From the NCBI GenBank assembly GCA_010093705.1, contig MU006089.1, positions 1,304,455 to 1,368,454 on the forward strand: a DNA stretch of 64,000 nt, read 5' to 3'. Source of the stretch: Patellaria atrata CBS 101060 (taxonomy: Eukaryota > Ascomycota > Dothideomycetes > Patellariales > Patellariaceae). The translations under genes were made by a program, and so were the position numbers. Shown piece by piece: positions 1 to 10,921 of this stretch (its first letter is position 1; each line of letters begins with the position of its first letter). A model generated the notes under the pieces. That model ran no database searches. It was not told the origin of the DNA and saw only the letters and a list, made by a program, of their open reading frames with translations.

Positions 1-1188
1 GACCACTAGAGGAAGATTGCTAACTATGCTCCTTCGCTTTCCTTGCTCGCAATCAGTAAGAACTAAGATCTTCCCCTTCTCCTTTTTTAGTATTCATAGC
101 ATCGACTCATCGTCGCTAACCCCTCATTCTTCATGATTTCTACACGGGTAGAACTGCTCGAAGGTCCCTATCACCTAGGCTATTAATACTATAACTTACA
201 AAGTTATCCGATTACAACCTTCATCTAGATATCTAGAAAATATTTTTTTCAGGTAGAGATTAATACGGGATAGAATTTAAACTAGTTTTAATCTATCATC
301 TTATTAGCGTCTATAGTATTTGATTAGGTTTTACTTCAATAACTATATTATACCATAAAAGCTTGACAAATATTGACGTCTCAACCATAGTGTCGTATAG
401 GGAAGAAGAACGGAAGGGGTTCTGATCGAAATTAGATTGGACAGATTCAACGATGATTATGATAGTGTCGACTTGTTGGAGAACCTTAGCATGTCGACAT
501 TGCTCGAGATGTCCGAGGTGCATGGGACGACCTAAGGCGCTTTGAGGTCACTGAGATACTCGGAGATGCCTGGGATATCTGAAGTGCAAGAGCTGTTTGA
601 AAAGATAATAGTTCTTATTGGTGGTTCGTTCTAGCCGCGAAATTGCGGATGGCCGTCCTTAACTTCACGTTGGTGAATCGTAATATTACCCACCGGCCCA
701 TCAGGTACAAGTTGAATAGCCAGTGACAATTTGTCGGTTTGCTATAGTCCTATATGGGTAGAACTGACCGCACGTATTCAGTGTTCAACCTGACTTCAAG
801 GTGCAGTAATCCCCGGAGGTGTGGATTTTGAATTAGTGGGCGTCAAGTCTGAGCTACCCCTATAGTTGATTGAGCTAAATTAAGGCAATAGACACAACTT
901 ATTCAAAATGAAGCCTTCAGCTGAACTGGTGACAATGATAGTTCATAGAGTGAAGCACGGAGTCCATGAAGAGTGAAGTTTACCAGAGAGATACAGCACA
1001 CAAAGCTCTCATCACACTGCTGACATACACTCAGCTCTCACGGACGCGGGTCGTTGTACTGACCTTTTTTTCAAGAGGCAGAAGAGAATAGATTTATTTT
1101 AATTACTTTCGGTAACAACGATTAGGATGCAAAACATTACAGTTTTCTATTTCTAAAATTCACAAGACTGGAACAACACGCGGGATCT
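1..1188. other. Intergenic, nothing recognised
   Basis: No reading frame here begins with ATG and looks protein-like on either strand, and no repeat shared with the rest of the window was noticed. It lies downstream of the 3' end of the minus-strand gene that follows. An upstream gene may lie outside the window. Confidence 0.5.
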
Positions 1189-2043
1189 CTACAACCATGG
1201 AGAGTCTCCTTCGAGTCCGTTATGTACCCTTTCAGGTTGTCTGTAGCGCACTCGATTTCTGATACGATGTAGCATCGCAGTCCAGCCAATATTCTTGTTC
1301 TTATTATCCTTTGGAAAGATCCTCTCGACAAATACCTCGACAGTAACTCTATCGACGGGCGCGTTCCAGTCTTTCTCTGAGACATTTACATGCTCCATCA
1401 ACAAGTCGGAGCCGAGTTTGAGCCCCTTGAGAAGTATTTCATGGTCCTTCGTACTGTGCCATTGATCTCCTAGATTCTCTAATTCTCCACAAAGACGGAA
1501 CCCCATTGTGACGGCCAAGGCGATACGAAGTTCTCTGTTAGAAAGTTCCTTCATGATATTACTGGCCTGAAACTCCAGATCGGCTCGGTCTTGCCGATAA
1601 GCCGAAGCCAGCTTTTCCCACGGCATTTCAGCATAAGCAACTCGAGCACGTTTACGCTCGGTATTCACACTTACTATCAGCTTATCGGTAATCGGGACAA
1701 GTTTGTGGAATTGTGGAATATCTAGCCACCTATCCAAGAGAAGGTCTCTTGCGTACCTATAATCAAGAAAGAACCTCTTGGTTTCAAGACCTGCAAGAAA
1801 TGCCATAAACTGTCGCAAAAATATAGCAAATACACCGAGGTGGAGTGGCGTGTCCTGATCGAATACAGGAAGATCCGAATTCTTTATCGGAAACATGTAG
1901 ACAAACTCATATTCAGGAGTGTCAGGGAGCGGATTTTTCAATAAGCGAGGTCCTTCGAGTTTTACGGGGGATGATGGAGGAGAGGTTGGCGGAGTGGAAA
2001 CTGGGGAGGCTGTAGAGCTCTCGGATAGGTTGGTAGGATACAT
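1189..2043 (-). CDS. Hypothetical protein, 284 aa
   Basis: Uninterrupted frame starting at an ATG at 2043 and ending at 1189. The first 30 residues are Ser/Thr/Pro-rich and probably disordered. The remainder is charged and looks folded and mostly helical, with no signal peptide or membrane segment. I do not recognise a domain. It is transcribed divergently from the gene at 2691, about 650 bp away. Composition and length favour a real single-exon gene, but function is unknown. Confidence 0.6.
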   Translation of the reverse strand: MYPTNLSESSTASPVSTPPTSPPSSPVKLEGPRLLKNPLPDTPEYEFVYMFPIKNSDLPVFDQDTPLHLGVFAIFLRQFMAFLAGLETKRFFLDYRYARDLLLDRWLDIPQFHKLVPITDKLIVSVNTERKRARVAYAEMPWEKLASAYRQDRADLEFQASNIMKELSNRELRIALAVTMGFRLCGELENLGDQWHSTKDHEILLKGLKLGSDLLMEHVNVSEKDWNAPVDRVTVEVFVERIFPKDNKNKNIGWTAMLHRIRNRVRYRQPERVHNGLEGDSPWL

Positions 2044-2690
2044 TGCTCTAATGTCGATATTATGGTGCTTTCCGCGGTATAGTTAAGGTTTTTCTAGGAT
2101 CATTTTGTAAGGCTCGTTATGTTCTGGGTCCTCTAAACAATACTGGAACTATAAACCTTAAGAGTGGATGTATCGTATACGGTTTAACAAAGACATAGTT
2201 CAAACATTGGGTTTGAGTACAGCAAACAAAAGAATGTAAAAAAGTACTTATCTGTACGAGTAGAGAATTTACCAATGTTTTTTTATAGGTCTGGTTGTGG
2301 TTTTAACTATGCTTCATACTTATTCAGAAAATGTAAGTATTTGGGTTTTGACTGAAGGAAGATATGGAACTTACGTGTCATATTACCATACTTTATCGAA
2401 ATAAACATAATCTGGAAAGACAAGAAACACTCAGACAAGAGCCTCCATACTGAGCTTTTACAATACAATCCAGTCTGTGACATTGTAAAATTCCAATGAC
2501 TGAAGCACAATTCGTCTCAAAAAAATAGCCAGCATTGTTCAAATTACGTATAAGAGAGTGCTTTTGCTCGCCATATTTATCTAACAACCGTAACAGTCTA
2601 CATTATTTTCAACCCAACGTTTCGATGAATACCTGTACAATACCACAACTATTTGATCATCTGACTGTAGAAGACAAAATCTTTTCGAAA

Positions 2691-3233
2691 ATGTCATCCT
2701 CAAGATCCACGAATCTGTTTGCTTCTACTGACAGTCAAATAGGACAAATCGATAATCTCGCTAGGTTCGCCAAAACATTGCCGCTCAAGAAATCACTTCC
2801 TGAATACATACTCTCATATCTCGACAACCTTGACAACTTCCTTAACAGACAGCAGGGAAAAGGCGAGGCCATGGCCATGAAATTTGATACCCTCAAAACT
2901 CGAGGCCTCGCGCTCAAATACGTCCTAGAGATCCTACACCGCCGCAATATACACCCTCGGAAGAATTTAAGCGAAGAAACCGGAATGAATTGTACGAGAC
3001 TATACTGGGCTTCGATCGCATTGAAAGGTGCACTCTTAGCGATTGGTACAGCAGACGGCAAAGAATATGGGAAACACGGTGAGTGGATTCATGGTGAGGG
3101 TTGGGTGAAAGCAACGGATGCACAGAAGAGGAGATTGATAATTGAGGTAAGGGAAATGAAGAGAGTCTTGAAGAAGATAACTGGCAAGAGCTGGTGTATC
3201 ATTGAGGAACTGAAGATTGGGCGAACCGAATAG
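2691..3233 (+). CDS. Hypothetical protein, 180 aa
   Basis: Start chosen at the ATG at 2691, which has a good AAAATG context. An in-frame ATG at 2625 would add 22 residues. The product is basic and mainly helical, with a Lys/Arg-rich C-terminal third. No signal peptide, membrane helix or known motif was seen. It is divergent from the gene ending at 2043, so the AT-rich stretch between may hold both promoters. Function unknown. Confidence 0.55.
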   Translation: MSSSRSTNLFASTDSQIGQIDNLARFAKTLPLKKSLPEYILSYLDNLDNFLNRQQGKGEAMAMKFDTLKTRGLALKYVLEILHRRNIHPRKNLSEETGMNCTRLYWASIALKGALLAIGTADGKEYGKHGEWIHGEGWVKATDAQKRRLIIEVREMKRVLKKITGKSWCIIEELKIGRTE

Positions 3234-3794
3234 GTGAATCAACCTTAAGGTGTATTACTCGGCTTTAGCAATCGTATAGTGGATATTAAATAGATAATAC
3301 AGAAAAGCCTACCCTCTAGACCCCTTTTGCAGTGCCACTTTGAATCTCTCACTTTTTGATGTTTCAGTTACGAAGCTGGCAGAAAGTAAACGTTTAGATG
3401 GTGATGGAGCAAAGATAGCAACAATACTCGTACAGCATTAATTTGTTGTCTATCGCTTTCGACCTCACTTGAGTGATCTTGATGTGATATTACGTACTGG
3501 AGTCTTTTCGGGGTGGTAATACTCAGCCTGTAATAGGGGGTTTCAGTAGAAGCAGTATCGCGACGAACGATCCTATACTCCATCCTATTGTGCCCATACT
3601 CACTTTACCTCTACTCAGACTGAACCTTCATTTTGAGAATTAACGAATACTCTTAAGTGAAAGATAGTATATCGTGCTCGACTTTCTTGACCCAGTCAAC
3701 TCTTCAACGAATATCCGTAATCCTCGAGTATGTATCACAACCATACTCCCTTAGATTCAACGAGACTAACAGATAAAGCATCAATACAATCAAA
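3234..3794. other. Intergenic, nothing recognised
   Basis: Short frames on both strands lack coding character. It presumably contains the 3' end of the preceding gene and the promoter of the next one. Confidence 0.4.
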
Positions 3795-4205
3795 ATGTCA
3801 CAAACATCCAAGACGACATTGGGGCCCGACGAGAACCACATTGAGTGGATACGGAGCTGGCTCCACGAAGTCAACGCGCTTTTTGCGGACGCACCGACGA
3901 TGGACCGGATCTACGACGTCCTCTAGCTTGTCGCCCGGTTGCACCTGGAGGAACGGATCCTGACCGAGGACACCGAGGACTTAGCTGTCATACTCTCCTC
4001 GATGTTGACCATCGGGGATGAAGTCCAAAGGGCCCTGCAGGTGGGGTCAGCTGAAGGTGCGAAACTAGAGGCCGGGGTGGAGAGAGTAAACGTAGGGTTG
4101 GTGGCGAAAATGCTGGGGAGGATTCAGACGAGACTGGAGAGGCTGGCGAGAGTGGATGGGCCCGAAATGAGAACCAGGAGAAGGACAGCAGAAGATAGAT
4201 CCTAA
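3795..4205 (+). pseudogene. Orphan gene with one in-frame stop, 136 codons
   Basis: A frame opens with ATG at 3795 (AAAATGTCACAA, good context) and closes at 4205. It is protein-like on both sides of a single in-frame TAG at 3924-3926. Upstream lie 43 residues with an acidic/aromatic helix, and downstream about 92 residues of charged helix ending in a basic tail. The stop follows CTC and would be CAG before one C-to-T change, which fits a CpA-to-TpA (RIP-like) mutation. Alternatives are a strain-specific nonsense allele, translation restarting at a later codon, or stop read-through. The domain is not recognised. Confidence 0.5.
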
Positions 4206-4731
4206 GAGAGAGTCTCTCGGTTGAAGTGAGGATTTAGTCAAGCTGGTCTTGCTACTTCCTTCGCCGGAAGATTACATACGAAGTCTCTGAGAGCATTTGT
4301 CTGCAGTTGGAACCAGTATTAGCCTGCGCCACCAGACGAACGATACTGAAAGCCTTTTCGAAAATGATACCCTCTCCGTACGATGGAGTACGGCTACAAA
4401 AGATACTGTGCCCCAAGCTTTGACTGAATGTGTGACTTGAGATAAATATACCCGTAGAGAAACAGGATGCTCCAGTATCTGTACGTTTTACACACCAAAA
4501 GAAACATAGTCACAGCGCAGATTGATGGGTATAAACTGATTATAGGTGAAATAAGTCAAGAAAAATTCCGTTGTATAGATTTATGATGGGTTGTGGTGCA
4601 CGCAAGAGATCCAGGGGTAGAAATAAGGTACGGAACCGTTCCGCCACTACGGTATATAGATCGATTCCAACATTTCTACCTTATCCGACAGCATCGCCAT
4701 CTTCAGAACCGACGGGAGGATTTGGATAAAG
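4206..4731. other. Intergenic / promoter region
   Basis: No coding signal. It immediately precedes the ATG of the mitochondrial-looking gene at 4732, so its 3' part presumably acts as that promoter. No specific motif can be named with confidence. Confidence 0.4.
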
Positions 4732-5769
4732 ATGGCATCTTCACGTTCATATAACTGTATACGTTGCATATCGCGTGCTTCTTGCCGTCAATATACCACA
4801 TCCTCTTCCCGGTTGGACTGGACATCTCACTTCACCCAGAAAGCCCAACCTCGACCAATGCACGAATCATCCAAAAGTCCATACTTGAATCCACGTCCAG
4901 CTCAGCCCAAACCTTCTCTTAAAACTCAGAATCGATCACCCACGCAATCTTCATTAAACTATCCCGGACACTCTGCCCACCCTTCCCATGGTCCCCAGGC
5001 GTCCCACTCCATCCCTACCGTCGAACCTACGGACTCACCCATCAAGTTCTTCGATTTAGACGCGAACGATCCGTCCGCCGTACCCGTCCCCACATCCATG
5101 CACTCAGATATTGCAGAAATGGAGGCGATGAAGCGCGAGCTACGGGAGTTAAAATCCGACTTAGAAAAGACTATGGGGCGCGACAGCATTAAGGAAACCA
5201 TCCTGTCCGCAGTCGAGGACCCTAAGGACCGGGAAGAGATGCGCCAGGAGATTGATGGGCGCCTACGATTCTTCGACTCGTTGCGAATACCCATGCCCAG
5301 GTTTGTCCTGGAAAAGGGGAAGAAGAGGGCCGCTGGAAGGAAAAAGAAGGAGCGCTTGATGAGGATTACGAAACCAAGATTAGACCACCTTAATTCGGTG
5401 CTTAGAGCTGCTTCGCTCAGGGGTTCAGAGCCGAATTCGAGAAAGGCCCTGTGGAGGGCATATGTGCGGTATAGTATGTTGTTTGTGTCGACATCACCAC
5501 ATCATACGCAGTCATTGTCTCCTATTTCTGAAAAGTCATGGGAAGTGATATGGCGGAGTCAAGATGTCGAGGGGTTTGTCAAGGATGGAAGTGGAAGTGG
5601 GTTCAAAAAAGCAGCAGAAGTGGTAAATCGGCAGCGGGAAGAAAGGTTGGGCTTGCTGAGGAAGCATATGAGGATGGTCAGGTTGGTGCCATTTGATGAG
5701 AGAGAAGAGTGGAGCAAACAGAACCGTGAACTAAAAGAATTAGAACTCAAGGAGACTAGTGCCTTCTGA
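4732..5769 (+). CDS. Putative mitochondrial protein of unknown function, 345 aa
   Basis: Single frame from the ATG at 4732. The N-terminus (about residues 1-40) is rich in Arg, Ser and Cys and lacks acidic residues, a typical matrix-targeting presequence. Residues 40-110 are Pro/Ser-rich linker. From about 125 there is a long charged helical region with KKKER-type basic clusters near 195-205. No catalytic motif was recognised. A very basic, presequence-bearing helical protein would fit a mitochondrial ribosome- or RNA-associated role, but that is inference. It is convergent with the ATP-grasp-like gene, with 244 bp between stops. Confidence 0.65.
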   Translation: MASSRSYNCIRCISRASCRQYTTSSSRLDWTSHFTQKAQPRPMHESSKSPYLNPRPAQPKPSLKTQNRSPTQSSLNYPGHSAHPSHGPQASHSIPTVEPTDSPIKFFDLDANDPSAVPVPTSMHSDIAEMEAMKRELRELKSDLEKTMGRDSIKETILSAVEDPKDREEMRQEIDGRLRFFDSLRIPMPRFVLEKGKKRAAGRKKKERLMRITKPRLDHLNSVLRAASLRGSEPNSRKALWRAYVRYSMLFVSTSPHHTQSLSPISEKSWEVIWRSQDVEGFVKDGSGSGFKKAAEVVNRQREERLGLLRKHMRMVRLVPFDEREEWSKQNRELKELELKETSAF

Positions 5770-6013
5770 TAAGCAGAGGCCATGGTCGGGAAATAGATAC
5801 GAAGCGGTAACATTATGAACAGTTGGGGGTGCCCACGGCATCGTGTCGAATGTACATTTACTGTATAGTCCCAATAGAGACAGTCTCCCAGTGTCCTCCG
5901 CAAGAGATTCTCCCCGGTACTGAACCATAAATATGATCGAATTGACACCAATTGTACCCTTCTGAATACTTTTCCTGCTAACAACCGCACGCGCAGTATG
6001 TAAAATATTATGA

Positions 6014-7984
6014 TTATCTCCGTCGACCGATTGTCTTCCAATCAGAACCAATGAAATTTCTAAAGGTAACGCCCAACCTCCGATCCATCGCAGCAAATCC
6101 CGCCAGAAAATCCGTCATCAATCCTCTAAGCTGCAATCTCCTTATCCTTGGCATACCAGCTTTCTCGCTTCTCTGGGATTTCATCCAATCCCACGACTCA
6201 AGGAGACTGGTAAACGGGACAACAACATGCCACCACCATGCCCAAACCCAGACATCGTCACAGTCAAAGAGTTCCTCTTTATAGAAAAATAGACGGTCGA
6301 AAAGGTCCGTTACTCCTTGGACAAGCACTACAAAGTTCGACATTGAGGGGTGCAAAAGTAGATTTACCAGGGGAGAAATAACTAAAGCTGATAAAGAGGT
6401 AGGAAAGGAGTAAACACCCTTGATTTTTGGCGTTACCGAGGATTCGGTAAGTGACGGCGTTTCGTTTATATTTCTTGCCATAGCAGTGGAAGATATTTCC
6501 GAGGCAGAAGAACCCTCGGCGCCGTTGGATTCCGTCCGTTGCGGTTCGATGGAATGCGAGAGGAGATAAAAAGCGAGAGCGGTGGATGGGACTGGAGTGC
6601 AATCTATAGCGTAAAGACATGTGGAGGAGCCGGTTTGGGTGGATCGGGACTCTGCAAGAAAGTGAATGGAGAGGAAGTAGAGTAACGGGGCCGTACTTGA
6701 CAGACACTTCAAATCGCCCAGAGCCCTGTGCTGGTGATGATGAATACCACTTTCGGTATCACGGCCCGGATGAGTACTGTCTTGGGGACTAATTTTCGCG
6801 ATGAAAATTTCTGTAAATGATCTCATAGCATTATGAAGCGGGTTTGACGGCGGTAGGAAAGCGTCATTATCGTCGGTAACGGTGAAAACCTGCAGCTGAC
6901 TGTTATAGACGAGAGAGTGCGCATTAAAGGCCTTCCCGTCAATGCATTCGCGAAGAATCCAGGGGCTGGACGCTGAGATGGGAAGCGAGGCAATAAGTTG
7001 GTATGTTGAGTTCATCGACTCAAGGGGTATGGTTATCATAGCGGAATCTTGTCCTGGGCCGTTTGCAGTGGACTGCGTTACGGAATTGTTTCTATCTCTG
7101 TACATGTCCCATATCGGGACTACGCCGCCCTCTTTTGCATCCTTTTCTACCACAGATTCTCGAGATCGATTGCTTAGACTATTCCATTGACATAAAGTGT
7201 ATTCTCTTTGCTTCGCTCCTGGCTTTCGACCGACAAGGTCAGAATGTAATGTCGAATGCAGTTCCCCCCTACTCTTGACCAATCGTGTCTCTGGCGTTGT
7301 GATTCCCGGTTCACTCAGCCCGGTAACAAATTTCATAAATTTAGTTGGATCGACGAAAAGGCTCGTGGCGTTCGAAGGAGGATATAGGATATGACAAGAA
7401 TTCCTCTCTTCCATGTACTGTCTTGCTTTCACGAGACTCGAAGGGGGGAGAGGTTCGAGGGGTAAATAAAAAGTTGCACCCAAAAATTCAATAACTGTTA
7501 ATAAATTGGAGATATCCCCAACTTCTCTGTTATCATCGAAACCGCGCATGCTACTCGCGGGGATATTTCCATTTTCGAACTCGACAATGTCGCCATGGGA
7601 AACAGTCAGCGCTGAGGAAGATACTGTTTTATCTCCAAGAAATACAACCTTTGCTATTGACCTCGATAACCATGCTGCCGATTGTAACCTCCAAAATTTA
7701 GCTTTTGTATATTCTGCTATAACAATGCGGTAACCCGCACTCTGGAATAAGCGCGCAAATGGGATGATGGTGGTGGGGCTGCCGGTAACCACAACCTGCT
7801 TTCTTCCATTTTGCTCATGGGTTTGTGAAGGATTCGATGTACGTGTACTGAGTGTATGCCGGATACGTTGAACTGAGGATAGAACAAGGAGAGCGGTGAT
7901 GGTGAGGGGAAGAAAGGTAATGCTGGTGAGGATCAAGAGCAAGGGGTGGGATGTGCTCAGTACAAGGGGAGTGGCCGGGGTCAT
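6014..7984 (-). CDS. Membrane-anchored ATP-grasp-like enzyme, 656 aa
   Basis: Intronless frame from ATG 7984. A hydrophobic helix lies at about residues 13-37. A Rossmann-like start (VVVTGSPTT, 64-72) follows, then FQSAGYRIVIAEYTKAKFWR at 80-99, the layout of the pre-ATP-grasp domain of fungal carbamoyl-phosphate-synthase-like ATP-grasp proteins. Further matches are FMKFVTGLSEPGITTPETRL (216-235), PWILRECIDGKAF (341-353) and AIDCTPVPSTAL (459-470), the last like the metal-binding E-x-N-x-R-x-S strand with altered residues. A Trp-rich C-terminus also fits the family. Such enzymes form amide or peptide-like bonds with ATP and often sit in secondary-metabolite clusters, but no synthase or tailoring gene is adjacent here. 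The substituted motif (DCTP for E-x-NPR) leaves activity uncertain. Confidence 0.7.
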   Translation of the reverse strand: MTPATPLVLSTSHPLLLILTSITFLPLTITALLVLSSVQRIRHTLSTRTSNPSQTHEQNGRKQVVVTGSPTTIIPFARLFQSAGYRIVIAEYTKAKFWRLQSAAWLSRSIAKVVFLGDKTVSSSALTVSHGDIVEFENGNIPASSMRGFDDNREVGDISNLLTVIEFLGATFYLPLEPLPPSSLVKARQYMEERNSCHILYPPSNATSLFVDPTKFMKFVTGLSEPGITTPETRLVKSRGELHSTLHSDLVGRKPGAKQREYTLCQWNSLSNRSRESVVEKDAKEGGVVPIWDMYRDRNNSVTQSTANGPGQDSAMITIPLESMNSTYQLIASLPISASSPWILRECIDGKAFNAHSLVYNSQLQVFTVTDDNDAFLPPSNPLHNAMRSFTEIFIAKISPQDSTHPGRDTESGIHHHQHRALGDLKCLSSTAPLLYFLSIHFLAESRSTQTGSSTCLYAIDCTPVPSTALAFYLLSHSIEPQRTESNGAEGSSASEISSTAMARNINETPSLTESSVTPKIKGVYSFPTSLSALVISPLVNLLLHPSMSNFVVLVQGVTDLFDRLFFYKEELFDCDDVWVWAWWWHVVVPFTSLLESWDWMKSQRSEKAGMPRIRRLQLRGLMTDFLAGFAAMDRRLGVTFRNFIGSDWKTIGRRR

Positions 7985-8541
7985 TGTGAAAACAACTTCA
8001 CAGCCGTAGGGTGCTCAAAAACATTGTTCATCCAAAAAACCAACTATGGAGATGATATTGTAAAACTTATGGAGATACCGTAAATACCTATAGGAGTCTA
8101 TGACATCAAATCTACAGCGAAACTGCGTTAACACTGCCAAGCTGTGGCACCGAATATGGCACTAGCTAGGTGGTGTTCCTCAACTTCTAATTTCACTTTC
8201 TTCGAATATCTTTGATCTTATATGTCTGTCATATGTTCATTGCTTGTCTACTCTGTCTCTTCTTTCTTTATATTAATTCATTCCCTCTGTGTTGATCGCA
8301 ATCCCTTTCTGTCTGTTGCCCCTGCTTCGAACGGGAATGCTAGACGTGCTGTTAAGATTCTCGAGATTCTACCCATGCGGAGTAAAAAGGATTGGGAAGA
8401 GAGGGTATTGTTTGGAAGGCAAGCCCTATACCGGTCTTTTGGTCCCACACATAGGAGCCATGGAGCGGATTTGACGACTATATCTCATAGCTTCTGATTC
8501 AAGTTCCTCAATTTTTTTTTATTTTTGGTCTTTGGGCATTT
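7985..8541. other. Intergenic, promoter side of the ATP-grasp-like gene
   Basis: The stretch lies upstream of ATG 7984 (minus strand) and ends at a solo LTR. It contains small frames without coding character and no recognised motif. Confidence 0.4.
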
Positions 8542-8714
8542 TGTCACGGGTTAGACCCGATAGGTATAAGTGCCTTGGATGATCCAGCGGCTTAGTCATA
8601 CTGTACTTTAGCAGAACAGCATACGCTGTCTCAACACTTTCTTTCCTTAAGTTTAAGCTTCATGTATATGTAGCAATATACCTTTCAGCTTCCATCTGAG
8701 GTTGAGCTTTGACA
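8542..8714 (-). mobile_element. Solo LTR, copy 1 (173 bp, TSD CATTT)
   Basis: Ends are TGTCA...TGACA (TG...CA termini), flanked by a perfect 5-bp direct repeat CATTT at 8537-8541 and 8715-8719. In reverse complement it matches the sequences at 51846-52126 and 63543-63715 along its length. This is an LTR without internal region, so a solo LTR or a very short LTR-derived element. Superfamily cannot be decided from 173 bp; a Ty1/copia-like size is possible. The intact target duplication suggests a fairly young insertion. It is non-coding. Confidence 0.85.
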
Positions 8715-9685
8715 CATTTCAACAAAAAAGTCGTCCCCAAGACTGCATTTCTACATTTGGTATTTCCATGTTCTTTTTTTTTTTTTAAACAACTTCTCAC
8801 CCTGAAGACTTTTGCCCGACGGATCAACTTCGCATCCCGCCCAAGGTGCATTTTCGGTGTGATTAGATTCATATAAATATATCTTTGTTTCTGGATTCCT
8901 TTTAGATTCCAGTGAACCGCATTGAGCGACAACCTAGGGATCTTGGAAGGAATACCGGCGCTGACTGGCCATATCCTACGGAATTGACAGAACTCCCTTT
9001 CCATCCGTGCCTCGTTACTACACGGCAGTTCCGCTGTCTACTGCTTAAATTTCATATAAAAAACCCCATTTATCTATCAGCGACTCGGAGAATCCTCAGT
9101 AAAACTTGCGAGATTTCTAATCTGATATGCAGAACTAATGTTGGACTATCAGCTATTTCACCATTTGTGCGCAACCTTCGTCAATACTTACAAATACATT
9201 TCGAGCAGTGGCGCATACTTCCATCAACAATACCCGAGAAAAGGTACGTACATCAAAGCCATAAACAGCCCTACGAGTGCGACATCGTCTAATTGGAGCC
9301 CTACGTAGCTTAAGTATGTTGTGCGCATATTGGTGAGACCAACCCGTCGCTCGTCCTCCACGCACCTTGCGTTTGGAATAGCCGAAGATATAATCGAAAG
9401 TAAAAGTTTTGACCAATAATATGCGCGGAGACTTTTAGGTTATGCTGTTAGAGTCTGTTGGCCCCAAACGCTGCTGGCCCCCATGCGTGAGAACTCCAGT
9501 TAGGTTTTCTGTTATACAGAGCAGAGCAATGTATAAACTGAATTATGACCCTAAGGTAGTGTGCACAGCGTTTAGTTCCCTCTGTATAGATTCTTTCCAA
9601 TATATATATGGACTTTTCAGATCGAATATACTCATATGCTATATTTCAGTAACTGGTTACGGAAATTCCCTCGATTGGTTTTCAG
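8715..9685. other. Intergenic, nothing beyond the LTR flank
   Basis: Low-complexity T-run near 8771-8785 and several chance frames without ATG or coding composition. The last few hundred bases form the 5' region of the rhodopsin-type gene. Confidence 0.4.
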
Positions 9686-10921
9686 ATGGCAGGGCTGGTT
9701 CCAATACCAGCTGGCCCTCCACCACCAGGAAGAATTTCCAACTTCCATGATCCGCCGTCATTGAGCGCGCTCATGGTCGTGCTCTTTACTGTGCTCATAG
9801 GGCTTACTGCCATAGTATTAGTGTTGCGATTGGTAACAACCTACCATACAAAACAAATTTCTGGAGTGGGAGTCGGTTGGGCAGAATGTGAGTGAATTGT
9901 ATAATACCTCTATATAGCGCATAAGACTGACAACACAAAGATACATCTATCATCGCGACAGTTCTGTCAATCGTTCAGTCTTGCATCGTTCTTTCCTGTA
10001 CGCCCGCAAATCCATCAAAACTAGGCGAATACCCCCTGCTAACATCCTCAGTATCCAAATACATGCGCCATCAATGGAACGTTCCCCTCAGCTGGATGAC
10101 CCCAAGTCTCTTCCAAGTAACTTCTCCCCTCACCGCTCTTCCAATTCTCAAGGGAACCCCTCCCCTAACATCTTCCCCCAACAGCGAACTTATGCGCAAT
10201 CCGTCCTCGCCGGTCCCGCCATCTTCTCCGCCAAACTTTCCATCCTCCTCCTCTACCTGCGAATCTTCCAAATCAAACGCTCCATGCGGGTGGCCATCTA
10301 CTGCGGCATCGTCGCCGCCGCTCTCATCTACCTACCCAACATCTTCGTTATCAGCTACTTCTGCACCGCTCACGTGGGCGAAGACTGGTCGCTGGTCGTG
10401 GGACTGCGCTGCGGGGACCCGCGCATGCTGTGGTGCTATGTCGGTATGGCGATCCTGTCGCTGCTACTTGATATGTATATCGTGCTGCTGCCGGTGCCGG
10501 TGGTTGTGGGACTGAAGTTGAGCGAGAAGGGCAAAGTGGGCGTATTACTGATGTTTTTCACGGCGGGCTTGTGAGTAGTCTCGAGTCTCGCCGGAGTTTA
10601 CTTTTTGTTGGTTGATGCTGATGTTAGTGTTGTAGTGCGGTTATTGCGGCAACATTGCATCTGATATATCGCATCGAGATGCTGAGGACCAGAGATCAGA
10701 TGTGGAGGGGCGCACAGCTCTTCATATGCAAGTAAGTATGTCATTCCAGCCTACCCTTGTGCTGCTCTAATAATCTGCTTAGCGCGGTGGAAAATTACGT
10801 GGCTATCATCGTGGGTTGCATGCCAGGGTGCGCGACCTATATTAAGATCTGTAAACGTAAGTCACCTTTTAGGACGAGTGTTACATCTTGGGCAGGCCCT
10901 GCAAGATGTGACAGGTTGTGA
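9686..10921 (+). CDS. PTH11/rhodopsin-type seven-helix membrane protein, five exons, about 332 aa
   Basis: Exons 9686-9887, 9941-10116, 10185-10570, 10636-10731 and 10783-10921 join in phase through GT...AG introns of 53, 68, 65 and 51 nt, giving 332 residues. The order of helices and motifs follows the fungal rhodopsin-domain (PTH11-like) family. There is a short N-terminus, TM1 (VVLFTVLIGLTAIVLVLRL) and an extracellular part ending in RHQWNVPL. Then come SVLAGPAIFSAKLSILLLYL, an IYLPNIFVISYFC helix with a conserved Cys, a second Cys in GLRCGDP, MLWCYVGMAILSLLLDMYIV and VENYVAIIVGCMP. In this family such proteins are plasma-membrane sensors. A further donor GTAAGT at about 10856 with a CTAAC/CGCAG acceptor at about 10985 could replace the short C-terminus. 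The usual long cytoplasmic tail is missing, so the 3' end is the weak point. Confidence 0.8.
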
